Made by a program: the position numbers and the translations under genes. A stretch of 64,000 nucleotides of DNA from Parvibaculum sp039680535 (GTDB lineage Bacteria > Pseudomonadota > Alphaproteobacteria > Parvibaculales > Parvibaculaceae): assembly GCF_039680535.1 (NCBI RefSeq), contig NZ_JBDKSS010000013.1, positions 620,001-684,000 on the forward strand, given 5' to 3'. A model generated the notes under the pieces. The model did no database searches. It saw only the letters and a program-made list of their open reading frames with translations, and was not told the origin of the DNA. This document shows positions 25,406 to 34,459 of this stretch, piece after piece; position 1 is the stretch's first letter; each line of letters starts with the position of its first letter.

Positions 25406-26344
25406 TCAGGCTCCCGGACGCGGCGGCTTGCGGGTTTCCTTCGCGCCGGACAGGGCGCCGTAAAGCGCGAGCAGTGCCGTATGCGGCGCCCGGTCGGTAC
25501 GGTGCGCGGCGAAGGTGAAGTCGACACGGCGCGCCGCCTCCATGATGCGGTCGCGATGCAGGTTGAGCCGCGCGTAATAGGCCTTGCGTAAGCGTTCGGC
25601 GCGGCCGGTCATCAGGTGAAGATTCTCCTCGACGCCCTCGAATTCGGTGCGCCCGCTGAAAGGCAGGTCTTCTTCCGCCGGGTCGAGAATCTGGATCAGA
25701 TGGCCGCGAATGCCTTCTGCCGCGTAGCTCTTGATGCTGGCGACGATGTCCTCGACGGGCGAAAGGAAATCGCTGATGAGCACGATCTGCGCGTAGCGCG
25801 GCAGGTGCTCCGGAGGCGGAAGGCTCGGAGCGGCCGCGCCGTCGGCGGGCTTGTCGATCAGCGCATGGGCCATGCGCCGCTGCGCGGTGCGCCCCGTCGT
25901 GGGCGCAAACCCGCCACCGAGCGGCGCGACATTCTCGCCGCCCTGAACGAGCAGCGAAGTCAGCGCCAGCGCAAGGACCGTCGCGCGGTCCTTCTTGGTC
26001 GGCAACTGGTTGTCGGAGGCATATTCCATCGACGGAGACGCGTCGCGCCAGATCCAGACGCTTTCGGCCGCCGCCCATTCGGACTCGCGCACGAAGAGGT
26101 GGCGCGAGCGGGCAGAATGGCGCCAGTCGACCGATGCCGCCGTATCGCCTTCGCGGAAGCGGCGGAATTGCCAGAAGCTTTCGCCCATGCCGGTGCGGCG
26201 GCGTCCATGAACGCCCTGCGCCACGGTGTTCGCCACATGCTCCGCTTCCGCGACGAGCGGCGGAAAGGCTTCGGCCAGCGCCTCGGCCTGCTCGCGCAGG
26301 GCGGTCGCCGCCGGGTTTGCCGCAAGCGGGAAGGGAAGCCGCAT
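25406..26344 (-). CDS. DUF58 domain protein
   Basis: 312 residues, mainly soluble. Contains the DUF58 core: QFRRFREGDTAASVDWRHSARSRHLFVRESEWAA near 60-93 and a VWA-like strand WRDASPSMEY (DxSxS, a possible metal site) near 104-113. Members always accompany MoxR ATPases and are thought to link the ATPase to the membrane VWA proteins. There are only 6 bp to the BatA/DUF4159 gene and 13 bp from the MoxR gene. Confidence 0.87.
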   Translation of the reverse strand: MRLPFPLAANPAATALREQAEALAEAFPPLVAEAEHVANTVAQGVHGRRRTGMGESFWQFRRFREGDTAASVDWRHSARSRHLFVRESEWAAAESVWIWRDASPSMEYASDNQLPTKKDRATVLALALTSLLVQGGENVAPLGGGFAPTTGRTAQRRMAHALIDKPADGAAAPSLPPPEHLPRYAQIVLISDFLSPVEDIVASIKSYAAEGIRGHLIQILDPAEEDLPFSGRTEFEGVEENLHLMTGRAERLRKAYYARLNLHRDRIMEAARRVDFTFAAHRTDRAPHTALLALYGALSGAKETRKPPRPGA

Positions 26345-26357
26345 GGGCGTCGTTCCC

Positions 26358-27353
26358 TCAGATGTTTCGGCAGAGGCGATCGATCACGCCGCTGACGGTG
26401 ACGCCTTCGGCGCGGGCCGAGAAGTTGAGCGCCATGCGGTGCCGGAGGACCGGCGCGGCGAGCGCCTTCACATCCTCGATCGACGGCGAGAAACGCCCGT
26501 CGATGAGCGCGCGGGCGCGGACCGCGAGCATGAGCGCCTGGCTGGCGCGCGGGCCGGGGCCCCAGGCGACGTGCCGCTCGACTTCTTCAGACGCGCCTTC
26601 CTCGGGCCGCGCGGCGCGAACGAGTTCCAGAATGGCGTTGACGACCTTCTCGCCGACCGGCACGCGGCGCACGAGCCGCTGTGCCGCGCGGAGATCTTCC
26701 GCCGTCATGGCGGGACGCACGATTACGTCTTCGAGGCCAGTCGTGGCCAGCAGCATGCGCCGCTCGGCTTCGAGGTCGGGATAGAGCACGTCGATCTGCA
26801 TGAGGAAGCGGTCGAGCTGCGCTTCGGGGAGCGGATAGGTGCCTTCCTGCTCCAGCGGGTTCTGCGTCGCGAGCACATGGAAGGGCGAGGGGAGTTCGTA
26901 GCGGACGCCCGCCACCGTCACCTGTTTTTCCTGCATGGCTTGCAGGAGCGCGGACTGGGTGCGGGGGCTGGCGCGGTTGATTTCGTCCGCCATGAGAAGC
27001 TGGCAGAAGACCGGCCCCTTGATGAAGCGGAAGCTGCGGTGGCCGCGCTCGCTCTCTTCCAGCACCTCGGAGCCCAGAATATCCGCCGGCATGAGGTCCG
27101 GCGTGAACTGGACGCGCTTGTCGTCGAGCCCCAGAACCACGCCCATCGTATGGACGAGGAGGGTCTTGGCGAGGCCCGGCACGCCGACGAGCAGCGCATG
27201 GCCGCCTGCCAGCACCGTCACCAGCGTCTGGTCGATGACCTGTTCCTGACCGTAGATGACTTCGGCAATGGCCGCGCGGGCCGCCGCGATCTTGGCGCCG
27301 GATGCTTCGATTTCCTGGACGACGTTGCCGTCCGCTTCACTGAGTGTCTGCAT
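26358..27353 (-). CDS. MoxR family AAA+ ATPase
   Basis: 331 residues. Walker A is GVPGLAKT (near 78-85), followed by the MoxR-typical QFTPDLMPADILG, Walker B LLMADEINRASPRTQSALLQAMQE, and sensor ATQNPLEQEGTYPLPEAQLDRFL. It is the first gene of a four-gene run with DUF58, BatA/DUF4159 and VWA proteins. MoxR ATPases help mature metal enzymes or cell-envelope complexes; the client is not encoded here. Confidence 0.92.
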   Translation of the reverse strand: MQTLSEADGNVVQEIEASGAKIAAARAAIAEVIYGQEQVIDQTLVTVLAGGHALLVGVPGLAKTLLVHTMGVVLGLDDKRVQFTPDLMPADILGSEVLEESERGHRSFRFIKGPVFCQLLMADEINRASPRTQSALLQAMQEKQVTVAGVRYELPSPFHVLATQNPLEQEGTYPLPEAQLDRFLMQIDVLYPDLEAERRMLLATTGLEDVIVRPAMTAEDLRAAQRLVRRVPVGEKVVNAILELVRAARPEEGASEEVERHVAWGPGPRASQALMLAVRARALIDGRFSPSIEDVKALAAPVLRHRMALNFSARAEGVTVSGVIDRLCRNI

Positions 27354-27489
27354 TGACCTAAGTATAGAGTGAGCCGGTCCCCTTCAGAAGTGAAAGGGGC
27401 GGAAGCCGCATCAGCCCTACCATTCGCGGTTGGGTTCGTGACGATATTATGGCCGGATTGATCAGTTTGGTATCGGGGATAGTTGTTTG

Positions 27490-28104
27490 ATGGCCTTGCC
27501 GGAAGATAAAGAGCCAGGGGAGCGCTCCGCCGCTCCGTCAGGCCTTCTTGCCGCCGCCGAAACCGAGGGCAGGAAGGCGCGCGGCCTGCCGCCTGTCCAT
27601 CTGTGGAATCCGGAGTTTTGCGGCGATATCGACATGCGAATCGCCCGGGACGGCACCTGGTTCTACATGGGAACGCCGATCGGCCGGGAAAGGCTGGTCC
27701 GCCTCTTCTCGACCATCCTGCGCCATGACGAGGACGGAAAATATTATCTCGTCACCCCCGTCGAGAAGGTCGGCATCAGGGTGGACGACGCCCCTTTTCT
27801 GGCCGTTGCCATGTCGGTGGAAGGGGCAGGCCGCGACCAGACGCTCACTTTCACGACAAATGTCGGCGACGCGACGGTGGCAGGGCCTGAACACCCGATC
27901 CGATTCGTGGTCGACAGGGAAACGGGTGAACCCGCCCCTTACGTGCACGTAAGGGCAAGACTCGAAGCGCTGATCAACCGCGCGGTCTTCTATGACCTCG
28001 TGGAGCTTGGGACGGAAGAGGAGCATGAGGGCCGCCGCTGGTTCGGCGTCTGGTCGTCCGGCGTCTTCTTTCCCTTCATGCCGGCAGAGGAGATGGCGCT
28101 TTGA
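27490..28104 (+). CDS. DUF1285 family protein
   Basis: 204 residues. The conserved pattern WNPEFCGDIDMRIARDGTWFYMGTPIGRERLVRLFSTILRHDEDGKYYLVTPVEKVGI at about 37-95 matches the DUF1285 family, widespread in proteobacteria without known function. It is the first gene of a run with a CoA-type Nudix enzyme (4 bp overlap) and a CCA-type nucleotidyltransferase, a common alphaproteobacterial neighbourhood. Confidence 0.88.
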   Translation: MALPEDKEPGERSAAPSGLLAAAETEGRKARGLPPVHLWNPEFCGDIDMRIARDGTWFYMGTPIGRERLVRLFSTILRHDEDGKYYLVTPVEKVGIRVDDAPFLAVAMSVEGAGRDQTLTFTTNVGDATVAGPEHPIRFVVDRETGEPAPYVHVRARLEALINRAVFYDLVELGTEEEHEGRRWFGVWSSGVFFPFMPAEEMAL

Positions 28105-28766
28105 CCTTGCCCGTCATGGACCAGTACCGCGACCGCATCCTCGCCCGGGTGGACCGGGTGGCGCCGCCGCTCGAGACCCTGCTCGCGCCGCGCCTGGCGC
28201 TGGCGGCGAACGGGCGTTTGCGCGGCGATCACGACATGAACCCCGACGAGGACGACACGCCCGTCATCACGCTTCGCGCCGCCGCCGTGCTCGTGCCCAT
28301 CGTGGAGCATGCGAGCGGGCCGACGGTGCTGCTGACGCGGCGATCCGACAATCTCGGCAATCATGCGGGCCAGGTCGCCTTTCCCGGCGGCAAGATCGAA
28401 GCGGGCGAGACGCCGAGGGAGGCTGCACTGCGCGAGGCGGACGAGGAGGTGGGGCTTAAATCCTCCTTCATCGAGGTGGCGGGCTTTCTCGACAGTTACG
28501 AGACCGGCACCGGCTTTCGCATTCTGCCCGTCGTCGCTTTCGTTCGTCCGGGCTTCACGCTCGAAGTGCATGATGGCGAGGTGGCGGAAGTTTTCGAGGT
28601 GCCGCTCTCCTTCCTGATGAACCCGGAAAATCATGAGCGGCACAGCGCCACATGGCGGGGAAAGAAGCGCGAATACTACGCCATGCCCTATAATGGCCAT
28701 TACATCTGGGGCGCGACCGCCGGAATGCTGAAAAACATGTACGACCGGATTTTCGCCGGCGATTGA
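28101..28766 (+). CDS. CoA pyrophosphatase-like Nudix hydrolase (NudL type)
   Basis: 221 residues from a TTG at 28101 that overlaps the previous stop (TTGA) with AGAGGAG at the right distance; an ATG at 28116 is the alternative. Nudix box GGKIEAGETPREAALREADEEVGL near 98-120 is preceded by RRSDNLGNHAGQVAFPGG, the LLTxRxxxLxxHxGQVxFPGG motif of CoA pyrophosphatases (NudL/YeaB, UPF0035). It would cleave CoA to phosphopantetheine and 3',5'-ADP. Confidence 0.9.
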   Translation: MTLPVMDQYRDRILARVDRVAPPLETLLAPRLALAANGRLRGDHDMNPDEDDTPVITLRAAAVLVPIVEHASGPTVLLTRRSDNLGNHAGQVAFPGGKIEAGETPREAALREADEEVGLKSSFIEVAGFLDSYETGTGFRILPVVAFVRPGFTLEVHDGEVAEVFEVPLSFLMNPENHERHSATWRGKKREYYAMPYNGHYIWGATAGMLKNMYDRIFAGD

Positions 28767-28785
28767 GAGTTTGAGGGGATACGCC

Positions 28786-30036
28786 ATGAGTGCCGAGAAA
28801 GAGCTTGCCCACGCGAGCTGGCTGAATGAAGCCGATACGCGCGCCGTCATGGAGGCGCTGATGTCGGATGGCGGCACGGCGCGTTTCGTCGGCGGCTCGG
28901 TGCGCAACGCGCTGCTGGGCGAGCCGGTTCTCGACATCGACATTGCGACGAACGAGACGCCGGAGCGCGCCAGCTCACTGCTCGCCGCGAAGGGCATCAA
29001 GGTCGTGCCGACCGGGATCGCGCATGGAACTGTGACGGCGGTGACGCCGACGCGCCACTTTGAAATCACCACGCTGCGCGTCGATGTGAAATCGCATGGC
29101 CGCCACGCCGATGTCGCCTTCACCGAAGACTGGCAGGCCGATGCAGAGCGCCGCGACTTCACGATGAACGCGCTTTATGCCGATGCGGACGGCACGGTGC
29201 ATGATCCGCTGGGGCAGGGCCGCGCGGACCTGAAGGCGCGGCGCGTGCGCTTCATCGGCGATGCGGAAGCGCGTATCCGCGAGGACTATCTGCGCATTCT
29301 GCGTTTCTTCCGCATCCATGCGTGGTATGGCGCGGATGAGCCGGACGGCGCCGGGCTCAAGGCTTGCGCCGATCTCAAGGAGGGGCTCCGCCAGCTTTCG
29401 GGCGAGCGCGTACGCGATGAACTGCTGAAGACCGCTGCTGCCGACAATGCGGGCGCCGCCTTCCGCCAGATGGCGGCGGTGGGCATTCTCTCCGTCGTGT
29501 TGCCGGAAGCCTCGCGCCTCGATCGTTTCGAGAAGCTCGTGGATATCGAAGCAAACCAGCTCTTTCTCGCGACGCCGATTCTGCGTCTGGCCTCCATGCT
29601 CGATCTCGACGAGGCGGGAACTGCCTCAGTCGCCGAACGCCTGCGCCTCTCGAACAAGGATCGCGACCGGGTTTCGAAGGCGCTGAACGACAAGACGAAG
29701 ATCGTCTCCTACCTCTCCATGCGCGAGGTGCGCCGCGCGCTCTACATCATGGGGCCGGAACTCTTCAAGGACCGGGTGATGCTCGGCTGGGCGAGCGACC
29801 GCAAAGGGCACAACGCCTTCCAGTGGCGCGCGCTGCTTGCCATGGCCGATAGCTGGACGAGGCCCGACTTCCCGCTCACCGGCGCCATGATCAAGGCCGC
29901 CGGTGTGCCCGAAGGCCCGGAGATCGGCCGCGTCTGGCGCGAGGTCGAGGAATGGTGGATCGACGCGGATTTCACCGACGACGAATTCTCGATCATCGAG
30001 CGGCTGAAGGCCGTGGTGCAGGCGACGATCTATTAG
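28786..30036 (+). CDS. CCA tRNA nucleotidyltransferase / poly(A) polymerase family
   Basis: 416 residues from the ATG at 28786 (GAGGGGAT upstream). Class II nucleotidyltransferase motifs: FVGGSVRNALLGEPVLDIDIAT with the DID metal site, RRDFTMNALY for base/template recognition, and REDYLRILRFFRIHAWYG of the neck. The C-terminal helical part binds tRNA. In alphaproteobacteria a single gene of this type usually adds the CCA end; poly(A) polymerase activity cannot be ruled out from sequence alone. Confidence 0.9.
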   Translation: MSAEKELAHASWLNEADTRAVMEALMSDGGTARFVGGSVRNALLGEPVLDIDIATNETPERASSLLAAKGIKVVPTGIAHGTVTAVTPTRHFEITTLRVDVKSHGRHADVAFTEDWQADAERRDFTMNALYADADGTVHDPLGQGRADLKARRVRFIGDAEARIREDYLRILRFFRIHAWYGADEPDGAGLKACADLKEGLRQLSGERVRDELLKTAAADNAGAAFRQMAAVGILSVVLPEASRLDRFEKLVDIEANQLFLATPILRLASMLDLDEAGTASVAERLRLSNKDRDRVSKALNDKTKIVSYLSMREVRRALYIMGPELFKDRVMLGWASDRKGHNAFQWRALLAMADSWTRPDFPLTGAMIKAAGVPEGPEIGRVWREVEEWWIDADFTDDEFSIIERLKAVVQATIY

Positions 30037-30044
30037 GGGATAAA

Positions 30045-30602
30045 ATGAAAGGGCTGGTGCGTTACGCTATCTTGTCGGTGCTCCTGGCGATCGCGGCGCC
30101 AGCCCTCGCAGCCGGAAGCGATAGCCCTGCCGCGGCAACAAAAGCGTTTTACGACACCTATCTGAAAGCGCAGGTGCGCGGCATCGCCGACGCGAAAGCC
30201 CGTGCGCTGTTTACGCCACTGATCTCACCGGCGCTCGACAAGCTGCTCGCGGATGCGGATGCCGCCGAACAGTTGCATTTCAGGCTGACGAAGAACGAAG
30301 AGCCGCCGCTGGTCGAGGGCGATCCCTTCTCGTCGCTGTTCGAGGGCGCGACGTCGTACCGGATCGGAAAGTGCGTGGAGAAGGCTGAGGCAGCGACTTG
30401 CGACGTTGAGCTGACCTATGCAGGTAGCTCAGGCGAAAAGCCGACCCACTGGACCGACAAGGCCATGCTGGTCAAAAGTGGCGGAGGCTGGTTGCTCGAC
30501 GATCTGAATTTCGGCGCGACCTGGGATTTCGGCAACAAGGGCCGCATGCAGGACCTGCTCCGCGAGGTCGCGAAATATACCAAAGAGCAGGAAGCGCCTT
30601 AG
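30045..30602 (+). CDS. exported DUF3828-like protein
   Basis: 185 residues from the ATG at 30045 with AGGGGAT upstream. Signal peptide MKGLVRYAILSVLLAIAAPALAA, cleaved near residue 23. The mature part (ATKAFYDTYLKAQVRGI..., LDKLLADADAAEQL..., WLLDDLNFG) has the cystatin/NTF2-like pattern of DUF3828 proteins, with two cysteines (GKC, ATC). Function unknown. Its stop overlaps the stop of a small convergent gene. Confidence 0.7.
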   Translation: MKGLVRYAILSVLLAIAAPALAAGSDSPAAATKAFYDTYLKAQVRGIADAKARALFTPLISPALDKLLADADAAEQLHFRLTKNEEPPLVEGDPFSSLFEGATSYRIGKCVEKAEAATCDVELTYAGSSGEKPTHWTDKAMLVKSGGGWLLDDLNFGATWDFGNKGRMQDLLREVAKYTKEQEAP

Positions 30603-30709
30603 AACATAAGCGCCGTCACCGTCAGCAGCACGGCAACGGGCACGCACATCACTTCGCCGAAATGCCAGATCGCCGCGAGGCGCGGATTGGAATCGATTTG
30701 AACAAGCAT
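30599..30709 (-). CDS. 36-residue small membrane protein
   Basis: Begins at the ATG at 30709 after a strong GGGAGAG, and reads MLVQIDSNPRLAAIWHFGEV followed by a hydrophobic stretch ending in TALMF. Its TAA overlaps the stop of the DUF3828 gene. It is too short for usual gene finders, but the ribosome site and single-helix character make it believable. No family recognised. Confidence 0.5.
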   Translation of the reverse strand: MLVQIDSNPRLAAIWHFGEVMCVPVAVLLTVTALMF

Positions 30710-30839
30710 GGCGCTCTCCCTTGCTGGAGCCGGGGACAATAGAGCGCGAGTCGTTCTCACCCGCCTTGATCAGACGCAATGTCGCAGGGCTTTGAATTCA
30801 GACATCACGAACAATAAATCAGACGGTGAAAGCGCGATC

Positions 30840-30853
30840 TTGACCCCGATCAA
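30840..30853. promoter_or_regulatory. FNR/FixK-type box upstream of hemN
   Basis: TTGACCCCGATCAA is a full match to TTGA-N6-TCAA with the extended half-site GATCAA. It lies 106 bp before the hemN start. Oxygen-independent coproporphyrinogen oxidase genes of alphaproteobacteria are classic FnrL/FixK targets, so induction at low oxygen is expected. Confidence 0.7.
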
Positions 30854-30958
30854 TGCCGCTCGCCTGCATGAAGCCGAGGTTTCCTCATTGTTTTAGCGAG
30901 GCCCGGCCGCGACAAAGCGACCGATTGCCTGCCGTGTAAATCAGGATAGCGTCCCGCC

Positions 30959-32308
30959 ATGCGTGCCGATCTCATCGAGCGATATGACCTCCGGGTGCCG
31001 CGTTACACCTCCTACCCGACGGCGCCCCATTTCGGCCCCGCCGTCGATGGCGCGCGCTATGAGCGCTGGCTTGGCGAACTCGATCCGAAGACGCCCCTCT
31101 CGCTTTATCTCCACGTCGCCTATTGCGCCGAAATGTGCTGGTTCTGCGGTTGCCATACCAAGGCGACGAAGCGCTATGCGCCGGTCGCGAGCTATCTCGA
31201 TGCGCTGCTCGCCGAGATCGAACTCGTGGCCTCGAAGCTCCCGGCGCGCATGGCTTTCCGCCACGTCCATTTCGGCGGCGGCAGCCCGACGGTCCTGAAG
31301 CCGGAAGACTTCACCCGCATGGTCGGGAAGCTGCGCGAACATTTCGACATGCTGCCGGGCGCGGAGATTGCCGTCGAGCTCGACCCACGCACGGCGGATG
31401 AAAATTATGTCATCGCCATGGCCAAGGCGGGCGTCACGCGCGCTTCCATCGGCGTGCAGGACTTCAATCCGGTCGTGCAGAAGGCGATCAACCGCATCCA
31501 GCCTTTCGAGGTGACGGAGCGCGTCATCCTCTGGCTGCGCAAGCATGGCGTTCACGCGATCAACATGGACCTCTGCTACGGGCTTCCGCATCAGACGGTC
31601 GAAAGTGTCGTCGAGACGGTGGAGCGCGGCGCTTCGCTGCGCCCCGCACGCATCGCGCTGTTCGGCTATGCGCATGTGCCATGGATGAAGACGCATCAGA
31701 AGCTCATCCCGGAAGAGGCGCTGCCCGACATGGCGGAGCGCTGGCGCCAATATGAAGCGGCGTCCGCGCGGCTTCAGGAGCTTGGCTATGTCGCCATCGG
31801 CCTCGATCATTTCGCGTTGCCGGATGACGAACTCACGCTCGCCCAGCAGAAGGGCGAGCTTCATCGCAATTTCCAGGGCTACACCACCGACAGCGCGCCT
31901 GCCCTGATCGGCTTCGGCGCATCGGCCATCGGCTCGCTGCCGCAGGGCTATGTCGCGAATGAAATCGCCATCGACCGCTATAGGGAGATGGTGCATGCGG
32001 GCAAGCTGCCCATCACGCGCGGCATCGCGATCGATGCGGATGACGAGCTTCGCCGCGCGATCATCGAACGGCTGATGTGCGACATGGGCGTCGATCTCGA
32101 TCAGATCGCCGCTCTTTATGGCAAGAGCGGCGCGAGCTTCGAAACCGAACTCGAAGCAATGGCGGGCCTTGAAGCCGATGGCATCGTCAAGCGCGAGGGC
32201 CATCGCGTTGTCGTCACGGAAGAAGGCAAGCCGCTCGTCCGCGCCGCCTGCGCCATCTTCGACCGCTATCTCACGGCAGGCGAAGCGCGGCATTCCAAGG
32301 CGGTCTAG
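30959..32308 (+). CDS. hemN: oxygen-independent coproporphyrinogen III oxidase
   Basis: 449 residues, the usual HemN length. Radical-SAM cluster motif C56xxxC60xxC63 (AYCAEMCWFCGC), then HFGGGSPT, the SAM-binding glycines, and the C-terminal HemN domain (CDMGVDLDQIAALYG). It decarboxylates coproporphyrinogen III without oxygen, giving protoporphyrinogen IX. The extra Cys after the cluster (C65) is typical of genuine HemN rather than HemW. An FNR-type box upstream fits low-oxygen use; the aerobic enzyme HemF is encoded 500 bp further on. Confidence 0.93.
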   Translation: MRADLIERYDLRVPRYTSYPTAPHFGPAVDGARYERWLGELDPKTPLSLYLHVAYCAEMCWFCGCHTKATKRYAPVASYLDALLAEIELVASKLPARMAFRHVHFGGGSPTVLKPEDFTRMVGKLREHFDMLPGAEIAVELDPRTADENYVIAMAKAGVTRASIGVQDFNPVVQKAINRIQPFEVTERVILWLRKHGVHAINMDLCYGLPHQTVESVVETVERGASLRPARIALFGYAHVPWMKTHQKLIPEEALPDMAERWRQYEAASARLQELGYVAIGLDHFALPDDELTLAQQKGELHRNFQGYTTDSAPALIGFGASAIGSLPQGYVANEIAIDRYREMVHAGKLPITRGIAIDADDELRRAIIERLMCDMGVDLDQIAALYGKSGASFETELEAMAGLEADGIVKREGHRVVVTEEGKPLVRAACAIFDRYLTAGEARHSKAV

Positions 32309-32312
32309 CCCG

Positions 32313-32789
32313 TCAGGCGATAGCGGCGAGGCGGCCTTCCGTGGCCTTCAGCAATTCGCTTGCCTCGATTTCCAGTTCAAGGCCGAAGGCGCCGCCGCTG
32401 ACATAGATCGTCGCAAAACCTTCCGCGCTCGCATCGAGCCATGTCGGCAGCTTCTTCTTCTGGCCGAGCGGGCTGCAGGCGCCCATCTGATAGCCGGTGA
32501 TCTTGATCGCCTTGTCCTTCGCGGCAAGGTCGACGCGTTTCGCGCCGATCTCGCGGGCAAGCGCCTTGCGGTCGAGATCGCGCGAGGCGGGGACGATGGC
32601 GACAGCGAGCTTGCCGTCATCCGTCTCCACGACCAGTGTCTTGAAAAGCCGCGCCGGATCGATGCCGCTCGCCTCGGCCATTTCCAGCGCCGAGGTCTTG
32701 CGATCCTTCGGCACCGGCACCTCGCGGAACGTGCCCTTGAACCCGTTGAGCCGCAGAAAGCGCTGCGCCGCCGTCTCGCCTTTCGCCAT
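32313..32789 (-). CDS. ybaK: Cys-tRNA(Pro)/Cys-tRNA(Cys) deacylase, YbaK type
   Basis: 158 residues. The YbaK pattern is clear: KTLVVETDDGKLAVAIVPASRDLD with the conserved Lys of the active site near residue 50, and GYQMGACSPLGQKKKLPTWLD near 100-120. It removes mis-charged amino acids (chiefly Cys from tRNA-Pro). It follows hemF on the same strand after 14 bp and is convergent with hemN. Confidence 0.9.
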   Translation of the reverse strand: MAKGETAAQRFLRLNGFKGTFREVPVPKDRKTSALEMAEASGIDPARLFKTLVVETDDGKLAVAIVPASRDLDRKALAREIGAKRVDLAAKDKAIKITGYQMGACSPLGQKKKLPTWLDASAEGFATIYVSGGAFGLELEIEASELLKATEGRLAAIA

Positions 32790-32803
32790 CGCGTCTCAGT
32801 CTC

Positions 32804-33691
32804 TCAAGGCCACTTCACTTCCGGCGGCATGGAGGAGAGGATCGACGCGACATTGCCGCCTGTCTTCAATCCGAATGTCGTGCCGCGGTCATAGAGCAGG
32901 TTGAACTCGACATAGCGGCCGCGGCGGATGAGCTGTTCCTCGCGCTCCTCCGGCGTCCACGCCTCGTTCATGTGCCGACGGACGAGTTGCGGATAGATCG
33001 AAAGGAATGCGCGACCCACATCCTGCGTGAAGGCGAAGTCCTTCTCCCAGTCGCCCGAATTGTGGTGGTCGTAGAAAATGCCGCCCGTGCCGCGCGGTTC
33101 GTTCCGGTGCGGCAGGAAGAAATATTCGTCGCACCATTTCTTGAAGCGCGGATAGTAGCTCGCGTCGTGGGCGTCGCAGGCGCCCTTCATCGCGGCATGG
33201 AAGTCGATCGTGTCGGGGTGGTCCTGCCGCCGCTGCACGTCGAGCACGGGCGTCAGGTCGCCGCCGCCGCCGAACCATGTCTTCGTCGTCGCCACAAAGC
33301 GCGTGTTCATGTGCACGGCCGGCACGCGCGGGTTCTGCATATGGGCGATGAGCGAGATGCCGCCCGCCCAGAAGCGCGGGTCTTCCTCGGCGCCCTGCAT
33401 CTGCTTGCGGAAGTCTTCCGAGAACTCGCCATGGACGGTGGAGATGTGGACGCCGACCTTCTCGAAAACGCGGCCATGCATGATCGACATCTCGCCGCCG
33501 CCCTGGTCGGTGGAGCCATCGCCGCGTTTCCATGGGGTGCGCTCGAAGCGGCCGGGCGCGCGGTCGGCATAGGTGCCGGCAAGTTCGTCCTCCAGCCGTT
33601 CGAACTCGGCACAGATCAGGTCGCGAAGCTCGCGGAACCAGGCCGCCGCCCGGGCTTTGCGCTCTTCGATCAATGCCGCCGTGTCGCTCAT
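32804..33691 (-). CDS. hemF: oxygen-dependent coproporphyrinogen III oxidase
   Basis: 295 residues. HemF hallmarks: GGGEMSIMHGRVFEKVGVH, HMQNPRVPAVHMNTRF, WFGGGGDLTP and the C-terminal YVEFNLLYDRGTTFGLKTGGN. It is a cytosolic enzyme that uses O2 to convert coproporphyrinogen III to protoporphyrinogen IX. Its ATGA start overlaps the end of trmL. The presence of both hemF and hemN within 3 kb suits a facultative lifestyle. Confidence 0.95.
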   Translation of the reverse strand: MSDTAALIEERKARAAAWFRELRDLICAEFERLEDELAGTYADRAPGRFERTPWKRGDGSTDQGGGEMSIMHGRVFEKVGVHISTVHGEFSEDFRKQMQGAEEDPRFWAGGISLIAHMQNPRVPAVHMNTRFVATTKTWFGGGGDLTPVLDVQRRQDHPDTIDFHAAMKGACDAHDASYYPRFKKWCDEYFFLPHRNEPRGTGGIFYDHHNSGDWEKDFAFTQDVGRAFLSIYPQLVRRHMNEAWTPEEREEQLIRRGRYVEFNLLYDRGTTFGLKTGGNVASILSSMPPEVKWP

Positions 33692-34179
33692 CTTCCGCCT
33701 CCATCCGTTTCGGAGGCTCTTTTAACCGGCGGGAAGCCCGCTGTCTGCCTCAAGCCCTCGCCAAGGACCATGGCCGCTGCAATGGCGACGTTGAGCGAGC
33801 GGGCAGGAGGAAGCATGGGGATGGTGACCCGGGCGTCGGCCCGCTCATGGACATGGGGCGGGACGCCGGCCGTTTCGCGGCCAAGGAGCAGGGTGTCGTC
33901 GGACCGGTATTCGAACCCGGTATAGGGCTCGGCGCTGCCGGTGGTCAGCAGGATCAGACGTCCGGTCGAGGGGCGACGTTTGAGGAAATCCTCCCAGCTG
34001 TCATGCCGGATCACCTCGGCGAGAGGGATATAGTCCATGCCCGCCCGTTTGAAGGCGCTGGCGCCCCAGGGGAACCCGCAAGGCTCGATGATGTCGAGCC
34101 CCACGCCGAGGCTTGCGCTGAGGCGGACAAGGGTGCCTGTGTTCTGCGCAATATCGGGCTCGAAAAGGGCCAATCGCAT
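33688..34179 (-). CDS. trmL: tRNA (cytidine/uridine-34 2'-O)-methyltransferase
   Basis: 163 residues from the ATG at 34179 (MRLALFEPDIAQNTGTLVRL). SPOUT-fold features: NTGTLVRLSASLG near the start, LLGRETAGVPPHVH and IPMLPPARSLNVAIAAAMVLGE forming the trefoil-knot SAM site. Single-domain, TrmL-size, so it modifies the wobble position of tRNA-Leu. It is the first gene of a trmL-hemF-ybaK run. Confidence 0.92.
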   Translation of the reverse strand: MRLALFEPDIAQNTGTLVRLSASLGVGLDIIEPCGFPWGASAFKRAGMDYIPLAEVIRHDSWEDFLKRRPSTGRLILLTTGSAEPYTGFEYRSDDTLLLGRETAGVPPHVHERADARVTIPMLPPARSLNVAIAAAMVLGEGLRQTAGFPPVKRASETDGGGR

Positions 34180-34459
34180 GAGATTTTCCGGGTTTGATGA
34201 GGGGGCGTGCCTTGAGGCTTGCCCCGGCGGCACAGATGCGGCGATGCGTCATCCTGCCGCAGTATAGGCGGGGCTGGACAAGCCTGGGATTGAATGCCAC
34301 AAAACGCCGCGTATGGGATGAAAGCGGGGGATTCGTGTCGCTTTCGTTCGATCTCGCGGGTTTGCGCCGCGCCGCCTTCCTCGCCACGCCGAAAGCGTGG
34401 GGATAACCGCCTTACGGCGGGCTGGGGGCATGCGGCATTTATTCAAGGAGACCTGAACC

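Noticed and set aside
30708..30896. 62-codon forward frame upstream of hemN
   Set aside because: It has no ribosome site, covers the FNR box and has no recognisable sequence, so it is more likely leader DNA.
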